Below, piece after piece: positions 14,731-23,968 of a stretch of DNA of 25,442 nucleotides. Source of the DNA: JBDRGC01 sp043818215 (GTDB lineage Bacteria > Chloroflexota > Anaerolineae > Anaerolineales > UBA11858); contig JBDRGC010000441.1 of assembly GCA_043818215.1 (NCBI GenBank), forward strand, positions 1 through 25,442, written 5' to 3'. The notes beneath the pieces were generated by a model. The model searched no databases and was not told the DNA's origin. It saw nothing but the letters and a program-made list of their open reading frames with translations. The translations under genes were made by a program, and so were the position numbers. The number at the start of each line of letters is the position of its first letter. Within the stretch, counting starts at the first letter, position 1.

Positions 14731-16440
14731 ATGGAACGAACCGTCCCCTACACAGCATCTGAAGAAGTCGAACTTTACTTGCGCACATTCTATTCGTTGC
14801 TGCGCTCCACTTCCGATGTGCAAATCCGCACATTGGAGGAAGTCCACTCTGGAATGAACTCATTGCTGCATTCCGGGGCGCGCAGCGAGATCCCAGATAT
14901 GTCGGCTTTTATTTATAGTCTCTTGCGGCTGCCGGAATGTGTCCATAGCGTAAAAACAGTATTCCTGGGGCAAAGCACCGCCGTCTTCGAGCGGGAGGGG
15001 GTTGGAAATATCGAGGCCTGGCAGCCCGTGGCGGCCCGCGCCCGCCGCCGCCGCTGTTACTTCGATGGAGAGGAGGCCCTGGCTTGCATAATCGCCAGCC
15101 GCTCGGATATTGACGATGTTATCCCCCTATTGACAGCCTACCAAATCGAGTGGAAGAAACTGCACCGCCTGTTGCAACGCCTGCCAGATTCCATCTCGCT
15201 GCCCGATGCGGCAGGCGACCCCGCGGTCCGCGCAGCATTGGCCGCCGCCTTGCGGATGTCGGCGGGAGATATGGATCGCCTGTATACCATCTGGGGAGCG
15301 GATTTCGTCCCCAACTTAGAGCGCATCGCCGCGGCCTCCCATCGTTTCCGCGTCCGCCTGTTGAGCGGATCATTCAGCGAATATCATCGTGCCACCCATG
15401 CCTGGTGGGCACATATCGTACAAGCCTGCCCGGATTTGCTCGAACGCCCCATTTATTTTATTTCTGGCAATACTCACAGTCTCGTAAATCTGCTTTCTGG
15501 TTTCGCTTTGCAGCACCGGGAAAAATTACTGCGCTTTTTGGAAGGCTCTGACGATAAAGACCTTTTGCAGGAATGGGCGGATATCCATACCCAAATGGTA
15601 CCCTCCAGCCAGGAGAATTTCTTTTATTACGTACTCAAAAAATACTTGCAAACACCGCAAGGATACAGCTTTCGACAGGTGCGGCGGGAACACGAGGTCG
15701 ATTGCGGCGTGTTGCGCATAGACAGTAAGCATTTCTTCGATGTAGATGTCCAGGTTATTGATCTTGCCAAACTGCGCCCGGAATGGATGGACCCCCGCCT
15801 GTACGAAGGTCGCGCCAATTTCTTGTCTCACAGCGACGCCCTGATCCTGAATATTGATTACCCACTCGGATTGGCGGCTTACAATATTCTCTCCAAGATT
15901 TCTGAGCACGCCGGGAAAATACTGGGGGTATACATCATGGGGAAGGCGGCGGCCCTCAACGGAGTCATCGGTGATGTCTTGATTCCCAATGTTGTCCACG
16001 ATGAGCATTCCCGCAACACTGTCATCTTCCCTAATGCCATCGCGGCCGCCGATGTGGCTCCCCATCTGATTTATGGAACCGTGCTTGATAACCAGAAAGC
16101 TGTTACCGTGCGCGGCACCTTCCTGCAAAACACCGAGTATATGGATGTCTTCTACCGCGAGGGGTATACCGATATCGAGATGGAAGCCGGCCCCTACCTC
16201 TCCGCGGTTTACGAGATGTTCCGTCCCAAGCGCTACCCGGAGGATGAAATCGTCAACCTTTACGGCCTCCCATTCGATTTGGGAATCGCCCACTACGCCT
16301 CCGACACCCCGCTGGGCAAGGGCAAAAACCTGGGTGCCAGCACGCTTTCTTATTTCGGGATGGACCCCACTTATGCCACCACCATCGCCATCCTGCGCCG
16401 CATCCTGCATCTTGAACGCCAGCGCGTTTCTAAAGGCTGA
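14731..16440 (+). CDS. Uncharacterised protein with phosphorylase-like C-terminal region
   Basis: A 569-residue cytoplasmic protein with no signal peptide. I do not recognise it securely. It may belong to a DUF6909-type family. The N-terminal 270 residues are mostly helical. The C-terminal part, from about 345, looks like the nucleoside phosphorylase (PNP/UDP) fold. It has a VYIMGKAAALNGVIGDVLIP stretch (Met403), like the glycine-rich strand and GDV segment of that family. It also has GYTDIEMEAGPYLSAV with Met484-Glu485, like the ribose-binding VEMEAAA motif. The canonical phosphate-binding residues are not obvious. The start at 14731 is preferred because a short CCACTCG/CCACCCG repeat lies just upstream, as for other genes here. 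A frame from 14626 would begin in a direct repeat. A xanthine dehydrogenase-like gene follows 142 nt later. Confidence 0.75.
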   Translation: MERTVPYTASEEVELYLRTFYSLLRSTSDVQIRTLEEVHSGMNSLLHSGARSEIPDMSAFIYSLLRLPECVHSVKTVFLGQSTAVFEREGVGNIEAWQPVAARARRRRCYFDGEEALACIIASRSDIDDVIPLLTAYQIEWKKLHRLLQRLPDSISLPDAAGDPAVRAALAAALRMSAGDMDRLYTIWGADFVPNLERIAAASHRFRVRLLSGSFSEYHRATHAWWAHIVQACPDLLERPIYFISGNTHSLVNLLSGFALQHREKLLRFLEGSDDKDLLQEWADIHTQMVPSSQENFFYYVLKKYLQTPQGYSFRQVRREHEVDCGVLRIDSKHFFDVDVQVIDLAKLRPEWMDPRLYEGRANFLSHSDALILNIDYPLGLAAYNILSKISEHAGKILGVYIMGKAAALNGVIGDVLIPNVVHDEHSRNTVIFPNAIAAADVAPHLIYGTVLDNQKAVTVRGTFLQNTEYMDVFYREGYTDIEMEAGPYLSAVYEMFRPKRYPEDEIVNLYGLPFDLGIAHYASDTPLGKGKNLGASTLSYFGMDPTYATTIAILRRILHLERQRVSKG

Positions 16441-16450
16441 CCGCCGGCTG

Positions 16451-16569
16451 CCGACTGCCGACCGCTGACCGCCGACCGCTACCCTCTACCCTCTGCCCTC
16501 TACCCTCTACCCTCTACCCTCTGCCCTCTACCCTCTGCCCTCTACCCTCTACCCTCTGCCCTCTACCCC
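16451..16569. repeat. Heptamer tract upstream of the molybdenum hydroxylase gene
   Basis: Seventeen 7-nt units in perfect register. Four are of the CYGACYG type, as in the first tract before lon. Thirteen alternate irregularly between CTACCCT and CTGCCCT. The tract ends 1 nt before the AAAGG Shine-Dalgarno of the next gene. Confidence 0.94.
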
Positions 16570-16582
16570 CAAAGGTGCTCCC

Positions 16583-18826
<2,244 letters not shown>

Positions 18827-18877
18827 GTTGTTAATTGAGTAGCAATTTCTGCGGCCAATGGATCAACTCAGGCACTA

Positions 18878-18886
18878 TGTTATAAT
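18878..18886 (+). promoter_or_regulatory. Extended -10 promoter of the RHH-HNH pair
   Basis: TGTTATAAT is a perfect extended -10 element (TG-N-TATAAT), 37 nt upstream of the first ATG of the pair. No convincing -35 is seen, as is usual for extended -10 promoters. Confidence 0.55.
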
Positions 18887-18923
18887 CAATGCAAATTCGA
18901 ACCATAAATAGTAGGAAATCAAT

Positions 18924-19349
18924 ATGAACCAAACCATTACCATCACCCTTCCAAATACTCTCTTTCAACCCATTCAGCGAATTTCCAAAGCGACGAATCA
19001 ACCTGTTGAGACCCTCTTGCTGGACGCTTTACACGCTTCGCTTCCTTCTCTCACTGGTTTACCAGATGATTTAATACAAGATTTAGCCCAGTTGGATAGT
19101 TTAAATAATGATGCCTTGCGCAAGGTCATGCTAGAGATCATTCCAGCAGAAACACGGAAACAGGTTCAACAATTATTGCTCAAAAACCAGGCAGGGCTTC
19201 TTCAAAAAGACGAACGATCTCAACTTGAAAACCTGCAAAGACAAATTGATAAGGTGGCGTTGCGTAAAGCAAGAGCGGCTGTGCTTCTCCGTTTTCGAGG
19301 ACAACGCATCCCCACGCTTGCTGAATTACGTCAATTGACTCTCGGTTAA
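18924..19349 (+). CDS. Putative ribbon-helix-helix protein paired with an HNH endonuclease
   Basis: A 141-residue small protein. The N-terminus (TITITLPNTLFQPIQRISKATNQPVETLLLDAL, residues 4-36 overall) has the strand-helix-helix pattern of ribbon-helix-helix DNA-binding proteins. The rest is helical and Leu/Gln-rich, with a charged central stretch (LQKDERSQLENLQRQIDKVALRKARAA is the core of it) and a conserved-looking end, RGQRIPTLAEL. Its stop lies 2 nt before the HNH gene. Genes of this type are often seen next to HNH genes in Chloroflexota and cyanobacteria, but no experimental function is known to me. It could be an antitoxin or an autoregulator. AGGA 8 nt before the ATG supports the start. 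The pair is visibly more AT-rich than the flanking genes, which suggests recent acquisition. Confidence 0.8.
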   Translation: MNQTITITLPNTLFQPIQRISKATNQPVETLLLDALHASLPSLTGLPDDLIQDLAQLDSLNNDALRKVMLEIIPAETRKQVQQLLLKNQAGLLQKDERSQLENLQRQIDKVALRKARAAVLLRFRGQRIPTLAELRQLTLG

Positions 19350-19351
19350 CA

Positions 19352-19786
19352 ATGTCTACGGGAAAAACACATATTTCTGTCTGGCTTCGGACACGTGTGG
19401 CCCAAGAAGCGCGATATCGGTGTGGCTATTGCCTTCGCACTGAAGAACTTGTGGGGATGCCTATGACAATAGACCACATTATTGCGGAAGCTGCTGGGGG
19501 AACAACAACAGAAGATAATATGTGGCTGGCTTGTAACCGATGCAATCAATTTAAGGGGACACAAACTGAAGCACAAGACTCAGTGACCAAGAACATTGTT
19601 TCATTCTTCCATCCTCGCATCCAAACTTGGTCAGACCATTTTGAGTGGAGTCAAGATGGAACCGAAATTATTGGAAAAACCCCCTCCGGACGCGTAACTG
19701 TTACCGCACTTCGCATGAACAATCCCGAAATTGTCGTTACCCGGCGTCTATGGGTAAGTGCCGGTTGGTGGCCGCCACAAGATTAA
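19352..19786 (+). CDS. HNH endonuclease
   Basis: A 144-residue HNH nuclease with an intact zinc-ribbon HNH core: Cys24 and Cys27 (RCGYC), Asp41-His42 (IDHIIAEAAGG), Asn56, then Cys61-Cys64-Asn65 and Lys68 (CNRCNQFKG). A C-terminal extension (FHPRIQTWSDHFEWSQDG, GRVTVTALRMNNP, WWPPQD) matches the layout of the family whose members accompany small RHH-like proteins. It probably cuts or nicks DNA. Translation is presumably coupled to the upstream gene, since the start is 2 nt after that stop and has no independent Shine-Dalgarno. It could be a toxin, a defence nuclease or a homing-type enzyme. Nothing here decides among these. Confidence 0.9.
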   Translation: MSTGKTHISVWLRTRVAQEARYRCGYCLRTEELVGMPMTIDHIIAEAAGGTTTEDNMWLACNRCNQFKGTQTEAQDSVTKNIVSFFHPRIQTWSDHFEWSQDGTEIIGKTPSGRVTVTALRMNNPEIVVTRRLWVSAGWWPPQD

Positions 19787-19813
19787 TGTATCGTTCCATC
19801 GTGTATGCACTAG

Positions 19814-20046
19814 GGCACAATTTCCCCAACACTACCCCATCCAACTGGGGTCAAGGGGAAACTGAGATTTAGTGCAAAAGTCAACCAACCAACGAGCCAA
19901 ATTGAACACATTTCATGGGGCCGCATAGAAATCACGATAGAAGGCCAAACCTTAACATTCAAGGACTGCAAAGCCCGCCGCCCGCCATCGAATGAATTCG
20001 ATGCTGCTATGAGAAACATGCTAAAGCATGTTCAGGGAGCATCGTA
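19814..20046 (+). pseudogene. Possible Mth938-like gene remnant
   Basis: An open frame between stops, without ATG, GTG or TTG before its conserved-looking part. It reads SQIEHISWGRIEITIEG then LTFKDCKARRPP, resembling the N-terminus of Mth938/DUF498-domain proteins (typically IEHLSWG...KDAK...PGG). The following residues do not continue the family and the frame ends at a palindrome. It is either a fragment left by an insertion or deletion, or a chance resemblance. No function is claimed. Confidence 0.35.
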
Positions 20047-20090
20047 ACATGCTTTAGCATGTTTTCCATAGTCCCCGAATTCATTCGGGG
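19988..20090. repeat. Cluster of four short palindromes
   Basis: Four dyads, each with a 2-nt centre, lie in 103 bp: ATCGAAT-GA-ATTCGAT (19988-20003), AACATGCT-AA-AGCATGTT (20015-20032), AACATGCT-TT-AGCATGTT (20046-20063) and CCCCGAAT-TC-ATTCGGGG (20073-20090). The second and third are also complementary to each other, so an 18-bp stem with a 13-nt loop can form. They lie between the HNH gene and the glyA-gcvT gene. Upstream, TTTCCCC (19821-19827) and GGGGAAA (19855-19861) can pair as well. Confidence 0.85.
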
Positions 20091-20099
20091 GGATGATCG

Positions 20100-20163
20100 C
20101 TGACTCGTTGACTCGTTGACTCACAGCCTCGCCGACTCGCTGACTCGCTGACTCGCTGAATCC
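20100..20163. repeat. Octamer tract upstream of the glyA-gcvT fusion
   Basis: Eight consecutive 8-nt units, mainly CTGACTCG and TTGACTCG. The tract abuts the TAAGGAG Shine-Dalgarno of the next gene. It is the only tract here with an 8-nt rather than a 7-nt unit. Confidence 0.92.
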
Positions 20164-20175
20164 TAAGGAGAACCC

Positions 20176-23100
20176 ATGTCCGATTTTCTCTTCCGCGGCA
20201 CAATTGCCGAAATAGACCCCAAAATCAACAAATTGATCGAAATCGAAGAAGAACGCCAATACCGGCGTTTGATCCTAATTCCGAGTGAAAGCACTTCACC
20301 TCGAGCGGTGCGTGATGCCCTCTCTTGTGGGTTTCATAATATCTATGCCGAAGGCTATCCCGTAGGGTTTACGCTTGGCTTAGAAGAAGATGATATCTTC
20401 GATTATGATATGCGCCTGGCGGAATATCGCCGCTATTCGGACGCCCGCTATTATAAAGGCGTTGAATATGCCGATATTCTCGAAGCTGTAGCTGGACAGC
20501 GAGTCGCAGAAGCCTTCGAAGTAGATGGGTATACGGCTGACGATATTTATGTCAATGTGCAGCCTCTTTCGGGCGGACCGGCTAATAATGCTGTGTATCA
20601 CGCTTTGGTTAAGCCGGGCGACCCGGTGATGGGCATGAATCTGCTGCACGGCGGGCATCTTTCGCACGGCTCAGGCGTCAACCGCTCTGGTGCATATTAC
20701 AATATCACTTCTTACTCGGTTGACCCCAAAACCGAAAAAATCGACTACGATGAAATCGAACGCCTGGTGTTGGAAACTAAACCCAAAATGCTTATCGCCG
20801 GCGTATCTTCATACTCCTGGAAATTAGATTGGGCCAGGTTTAGAGAGATTGCTGACAAAGTAGGCGCTTATTTGTTTGCAGATATTTCTCATGTCGCCGG
20901 ACTGATCGTAGGGGGCGTTTATCCCTCACCTATCGGGTACGCTCACGTTATCACGTCTACTACACACAAGACCTTATGCGGCCCGCGCGGGGCTATTGTG
21001 ATGAGCACAGAGCGTTCTGTCATCAAAAAGATCGACCGGGCTGTTTTTCCCGGCGAGCAGGGCGGTCCCCATGTCAATGTATTTGCGGCCCTGGCTATTG
21101 CCTTCAAATTAGCCAAAACAGATCAGTTTCGAGCGTTACAAGAGCAAATCATAAAAAACGCTGCTACGCTTACCGACCAGCTAGAAAAACGCGGCTTTCG
21201 CATTCCGTTTGGCGGCACTGATACGCATTTGATGAATATCGATACCAAATCGGTTAGGGGCAAAGATGGCGCCTGGTTAAGTGGTGATCTGGCGGCCAGG
21301 ATTTTAGATATTGCGGGCATCGTCACCAATCGCAATACAATTCCTGGCGATAAATCGGCTCTAAATCCATCTGGCGTTCGAATGGGCACTCCCTGGGTTA
21401 CGCAGCGCGGCTTCCAAGAGAAAGAAATAATTCAGATGGCTGACATCATCGCCGATGTTCTGCAGGCCTGTGAGCCGTATTACCAGGGGCGCAAATTGAG
21501 AGCGAAGATCGATTTCAAAGTTTTAGAAGAGGCCAAGATCAAAGTGCGCGATCTGGCAGAAAGCGCTGGAATTGACTTCGAGCCGACCGAGCACGGGTAT
21601 CCCCACTTCTACTATTTGGACGACAAACCAACAGTGCAAGCAACAAGCATAGCTTATGAGATTGGTGGTGAGCGTGTTCGCCAATTCCTGAATATTGGTG
21701 CCAGCAGCGATGTTGAAATGCTGGATGTTGGCCAGAGTCAACCTACCCGGATTTGTACGCCTGGAGGCGATATCCTGGGAACGCTGACGTGCGTCGAGTC
21801 ACAATGCTACCGGTTGACCGTTCCGGCAGAGAAGGCCGGGCTGGTTTTAGCGTGGCTGCGAGCGATCTCAGATGGATACGTCAAAATAGATGCCGATTTG
21901 CTTCGCAAGGTGCCCGGCCCCGTCTGGGTGAGACACTCCACCCAAAAGGTGGATGAACTTCCCCCTGAAAGTGCGAATCTCGTTGATGCAAGCAAACCTT
22001 TTTTCCTCGGCGCCCCTGTCGGGCAAGGTGATCCCCTCCCAGATTTCGAATGGGAAGAGCAGGAAGTTGAACTGAGGCGGACTCCTCTCTATGACTTGCA
22101 CGTCAGACTGGGCGGGAGGATGGTGCCATTTGCAGGGTGGGAGATGCCGGTGCGATATGGCTCAGTGATGGAGGAGCACCTGGCAACGCGTAATGCCGCC
22201 GGGCTGTTCGATGTGGCCCACATGGGTGTATACCAGGCCGAAGGGCCGGACGCGGTCGTCTTCCTCGACAGTGTAACTGGCAATGATGTCTCATCATTGC
22301 ATGTTGGCGAGTCGCTGTATACGCATTTTCTCACCCCCGATGCACAGGTGATCGATGACCTGTTGGTTTATCGCCTGGCGGAAACTAAATATTTGATAGT
22401 GGTCAATGCCTCCAACGATGATAAAGATTGGGCCTGGCTGAACGCTGTCCGGGAAGGCAAGGTGAAAGTTGATAATGTCCGACCCTGGGTGAAAGCTTTT
22501 GGACGCCGGGTGGTCTTGCGAAATTTACGCGACCCCAAAGAGGGCTTAGATATGCGTGTAAATATCGCCATACAAGGGCCTCTCTCTCGGAAAATTTTAC
22601 TCTCTCTCGGTGTTAGCAACGAAGACCGTAAGCGAGTTAGAAAACTCAAATGGGCCGAGTTATGCGAAATTGCGGCCGGAGGATTCGAGTTGGTAGTCTC
22701 TCGCACGGGTTACACCGGCGAGCGCATTGCTTTCGAGTTATTTGTGCATCCTGACCGGGCTGAAGATTTATTCAAGGCTCTACTGAAAGTGGGCCAACCT
22801 TTTGGGCTTATCCCCTGTGGTTTAGGTGCCCGAGATTCCTTGCGCACCGAGGCAGGATTGCCGCTTTACGGACACGAAATGGGCGGCGAATTGAGTTTGG
22901 GTGTGGCTGAAGCCGGATTTGGTTCTTACGTCAAGGTGTACAAACCCTGGTTCATTGGGCGAGATGCTTACCTGGCGCGTGAGGCCAAGAGCGATGGGGT
23001 TGTAGTGCGCTTCCGTTTCGATGACAAGCGTGTCCGAATGGCTCACCTGGGTGACCCTGTAATGGAGGCGCGCGGCCGTGTGATTGGCACGGTGACAAGC

Positions 23101-23292
23101 TGCGCAGCAGATAGCGATGGCTATTTGCTTGGACAAGCATATGTACAACGACGCTACGCCAAGAAAGGGACGCAAATCATTATTTACCCGGATGCCTCGA
23201 AATGGGTTGTCAAAGATCTGTTAGACCTTAATTATGGAGAGTGGGTTTCTTTGCCCGAATCGGCGACCGTCTTACGCCGTTTTCCGAAGTAG
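20176..23292 (+). CDS. Serine hydroxymethyltransferase-aminomethyltransferase fusion
   Basis: A 1038-residue fusion of GlyA and GcvT. Residues 1-425 are a complete serine hydroxymethyltransferase: RLILIPSESTSPRAV, YAEGYP, the PLP lysine Lys265 in TSTTHKTLCGPRG, and the VRMGTPWVTQRG end. Residues about 635-1035 are a glycine-cleavage T-protein: FAGWEMPVRYGS, GLFDVAHMG, the acid pair Asp727-Asp728 in VIDDLLVYR, GYTGERIAFELFV and LGARDSLRTEAGLPLYGHEM. Residues 430-630 link them and match no domain I recognise. GlyA exchanges serine and glycine with methylene-tetrahydrofolate, and GcvT makes methylene-tetrahydrofolate from the aminomethyl group on GcvH, so the fusion can join two-glycine-to-serine chemistry. 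GcvH and GcvP are not in the window. AAGGAG 6 nt upstream supports the start. Confidence 0.95.
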   Translation: MSDFLFRGTIAEIDPKINKLIEIEEERQYRRLILIPSESTSPRAVRDALSCGFHNIYAEGYPVGFTLGLEEDDIFDYDMRLAEYRRYSDARYYKGVEYADILEAVAGQRVAEAFEVDGYTADDIYVNVQPLSGGPANNAVYHALVKPGDPVMGMNLLHGGHLSHGSGVNRSGAYYNITSYSVDPKTEKIDYDEIERLVLETKPKMLIAGVSSYSWKLDWARFREIADKVGAYLFADISHVAGLIVGGVYPSPIGYAHVITSTTHKTLCGPRGAIVMSTERSVIKKIDRAVFPGEQGGPHVNVFAALAIAFKLAKTDQFRALQEQIIKNAATLTDQLEKRGFRIPFGGTDTHLMNIDTKSVRGKDGAWLSGDLAARILDIAGIVTNRNTIPGDKSALNPSGVRMGTPWVTQRGFQEKEIIQMADIIADVLQACEPYYQGRKLRAKIDFKVLEEAKIKVRDLAESAGIDFEPTEHGYPHFYYLDDKPTVQATSIAYEIGGERVRQFLNIGASSDVEMLDVGQSQPTRICTPGGDILGTLTCVESQCYRLTVPAEKAGLVLAWLRAISDGYVKIDADLLRKVPGPVWVRHSTQKVDELPPESANLVDASKPFFLGAPVGQGDPLPDFEWEEQEVELRRTPLYDLHVRLGGRMVPFAGWEMPVRYGSVMEEHLATRNAAGLFDVAHMGVYQAEGPDAVVFLDSVTGNDVSSLHVGESLYTHFLTPDAQVIDDLLVYRLAETKYLIVVNASNDDKDWAWLNAVREGKVKVDNVRPWVKAFGRRVVLRNLRDPKEGLDMRVNIAIQGPLSRKILLSLGVSNEDRKRVRKLKWAELCEIAAGGFELVVSRTGYTGERIAFELFVHPDRAEDLFKALLKVGQPFGLIPCGLGARDSLRTEAGLPLYGHEMGGELSLGVAEAGFGSYVKVYKPWFIGRDAYLAREAKSDGVVVRFRFDDKRVRMAHLGDPVMEARGRVIGTVTSCAADSDGYLLGQAYVQRRYAKKGTQIIIYPDASKWVVKDLLDLNYGEWVSLPESATVLRRFPK

Positions 23293-23315
23293 TCTGGTAT
23301 CTTCTAAAGTTGGGG

Positions 23316-23379
23316 AGACTTCCGAAGTCTTCGTAAAACCATTGGGGACGAACATCCTCTGACCAGACTTCGGAAGTCT
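23316..23379. repeat. Paired AGACTTC palindromes after glyA-gcvT
   Basis: AGACTTCCGAAGTCT (23316-23330) and its reverse complement AGACTTCGGAAGTCT (23365-23379) are each 15-bp palindromes. They can also pair with one another. AGTCTGG (23291-23297) and CCAGACT (23363-23369) add an outer stem. The element begins at the gene's stop codon and may act as terminator or be a REP-like repeat. Confidence 0.75.
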
Positions 23380-23500
23380 TGCTCCATGAAATACTATAGT
23401 GCCCTTGGGTATCGAGATGATACGTAGTCTGGGTAACAATATGTCTTTTGTAACTTGACCGGCTTTGCGATCAAGATTAAAATTCAAAAGTGTCATCTCA

Positions 23501-23705
23501 TGGGTGTGTTTCATTTGATTTGGAGTAAGACATTTCGCCGGTTGAGTAGCCGAATCTTTTCCGGCGTATCGAAACCCAGAAATGTCGCTTTGACCAAGTA
23601 ATATCGCTTGATTTCGACACCTGCACTGCGTGCGGCGCAAGTGTACGGGCGACGAAAAACATATCGCCCACTCAATCAGCGCTTTCGAATGAAATGAAAC
23701 ACACA
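23501..23705. mobile_element. MITE-like element with target duplication
   Basis: The 13-nt inverted repeats GTGTGTTTCATTT (23504-23516) and AAATGAAACACAC (23692-23704) bound about 205 bp. They are flanked by the 7-bp direct repeat CATCTCA (23494-23500 and 23706-23712). Inside, GACATTTC (23529-23536) pairs with GAAATGTC (23579-23586), and CGCCGG with CCGGCG, so the centre can fold. No credible gene lies within. The features fit a miniature inverted-repeat transposable element or a decayed insertion sequence. Confidence 0.6.
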
Positions 23706-23739
23706 CATCTCAAATTGATGAAAAGAGGAAGAGTTCAAC

Positions 23740-23901
23740 ATGCGTCGCAGACACATTTTGAAATTTGCCGAGGATGGCATTCTGGTTTTTATTGGTCAGG
23801 GTGCGCCCCACAAAGCGCACAAGGTCCCCGTAGACGTGATAGCAGGCGGCCAGGTGTCCATGCTCGCCGCGGGGGTCGTCATTAGCCGCTTTCCGAGATA
23901 A
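23740..23901 (+). CDS. Small uncharacterised protein upstream of the aminotransferase
   Basis: A 53-residue frame beginning MRRRHILKFAEDGILVFIGQ and ending VVISRFPR. It has a purine-rich AGGAAGAG about 7 nt before its ATG. I recognise no family. The composition is plausible for a small beta-containing basic protein: five Arg and three Lys, three His, and a hydrophobic centre (VDVIAGGQVSMLAAGVV). It starts 35 nt after the MITE-like element and ends 18 nt before an intrinsic terminator that precedes the aminotransferase. It could be a real small protein, a leader peptide or a chance frame. The good ribosome-binding site and the terminator just after the stop favour translation. Confidence 0.45.
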   Translation: MRRRHILKFAEDGILVFIGQGAPHKAHKVPVDVIAGGQVSMLAAGVVISRFPR

Positions 23902-23919
23902 ATATTGTGTAACAAAAAA

Positions 23920-23953
23920 GACCGGCACGTAAAATGTGCCGGTCGATTATTTT
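23920..23953. terminator. Bidirectional intrinsic terminator before the aminotransferase
   Basis: GACCGGCAC (23920-23928) pairs with GTGCCGGTC (23936-23944) around a 7-nt loop and is followed by GATTATTTT on the plus strand. A run of A residues on its left (23914-23918) makes it also terminator-like on the minus strand. It ends 5 nt before the Shine-Dalgarno of the next gene. Confidence 0.8.
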
Positions 23954-23968
23954 CTAAAGGAGATAGGT

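Noticed and set aside
15526..16410. 294-residue minus-strand frame opposite the 569-aa gene
   Set aside because: It is a mirror frame of a gene with a well-supported plus-strand protein. It has no motifs and no Shine-Dalgarno.
23272..23706. 144-residue minus-strand frame
   Set aside because: It runs through palindromes and the MITE-like element, has no ribosome-binding site, and shows no recognisable motif.
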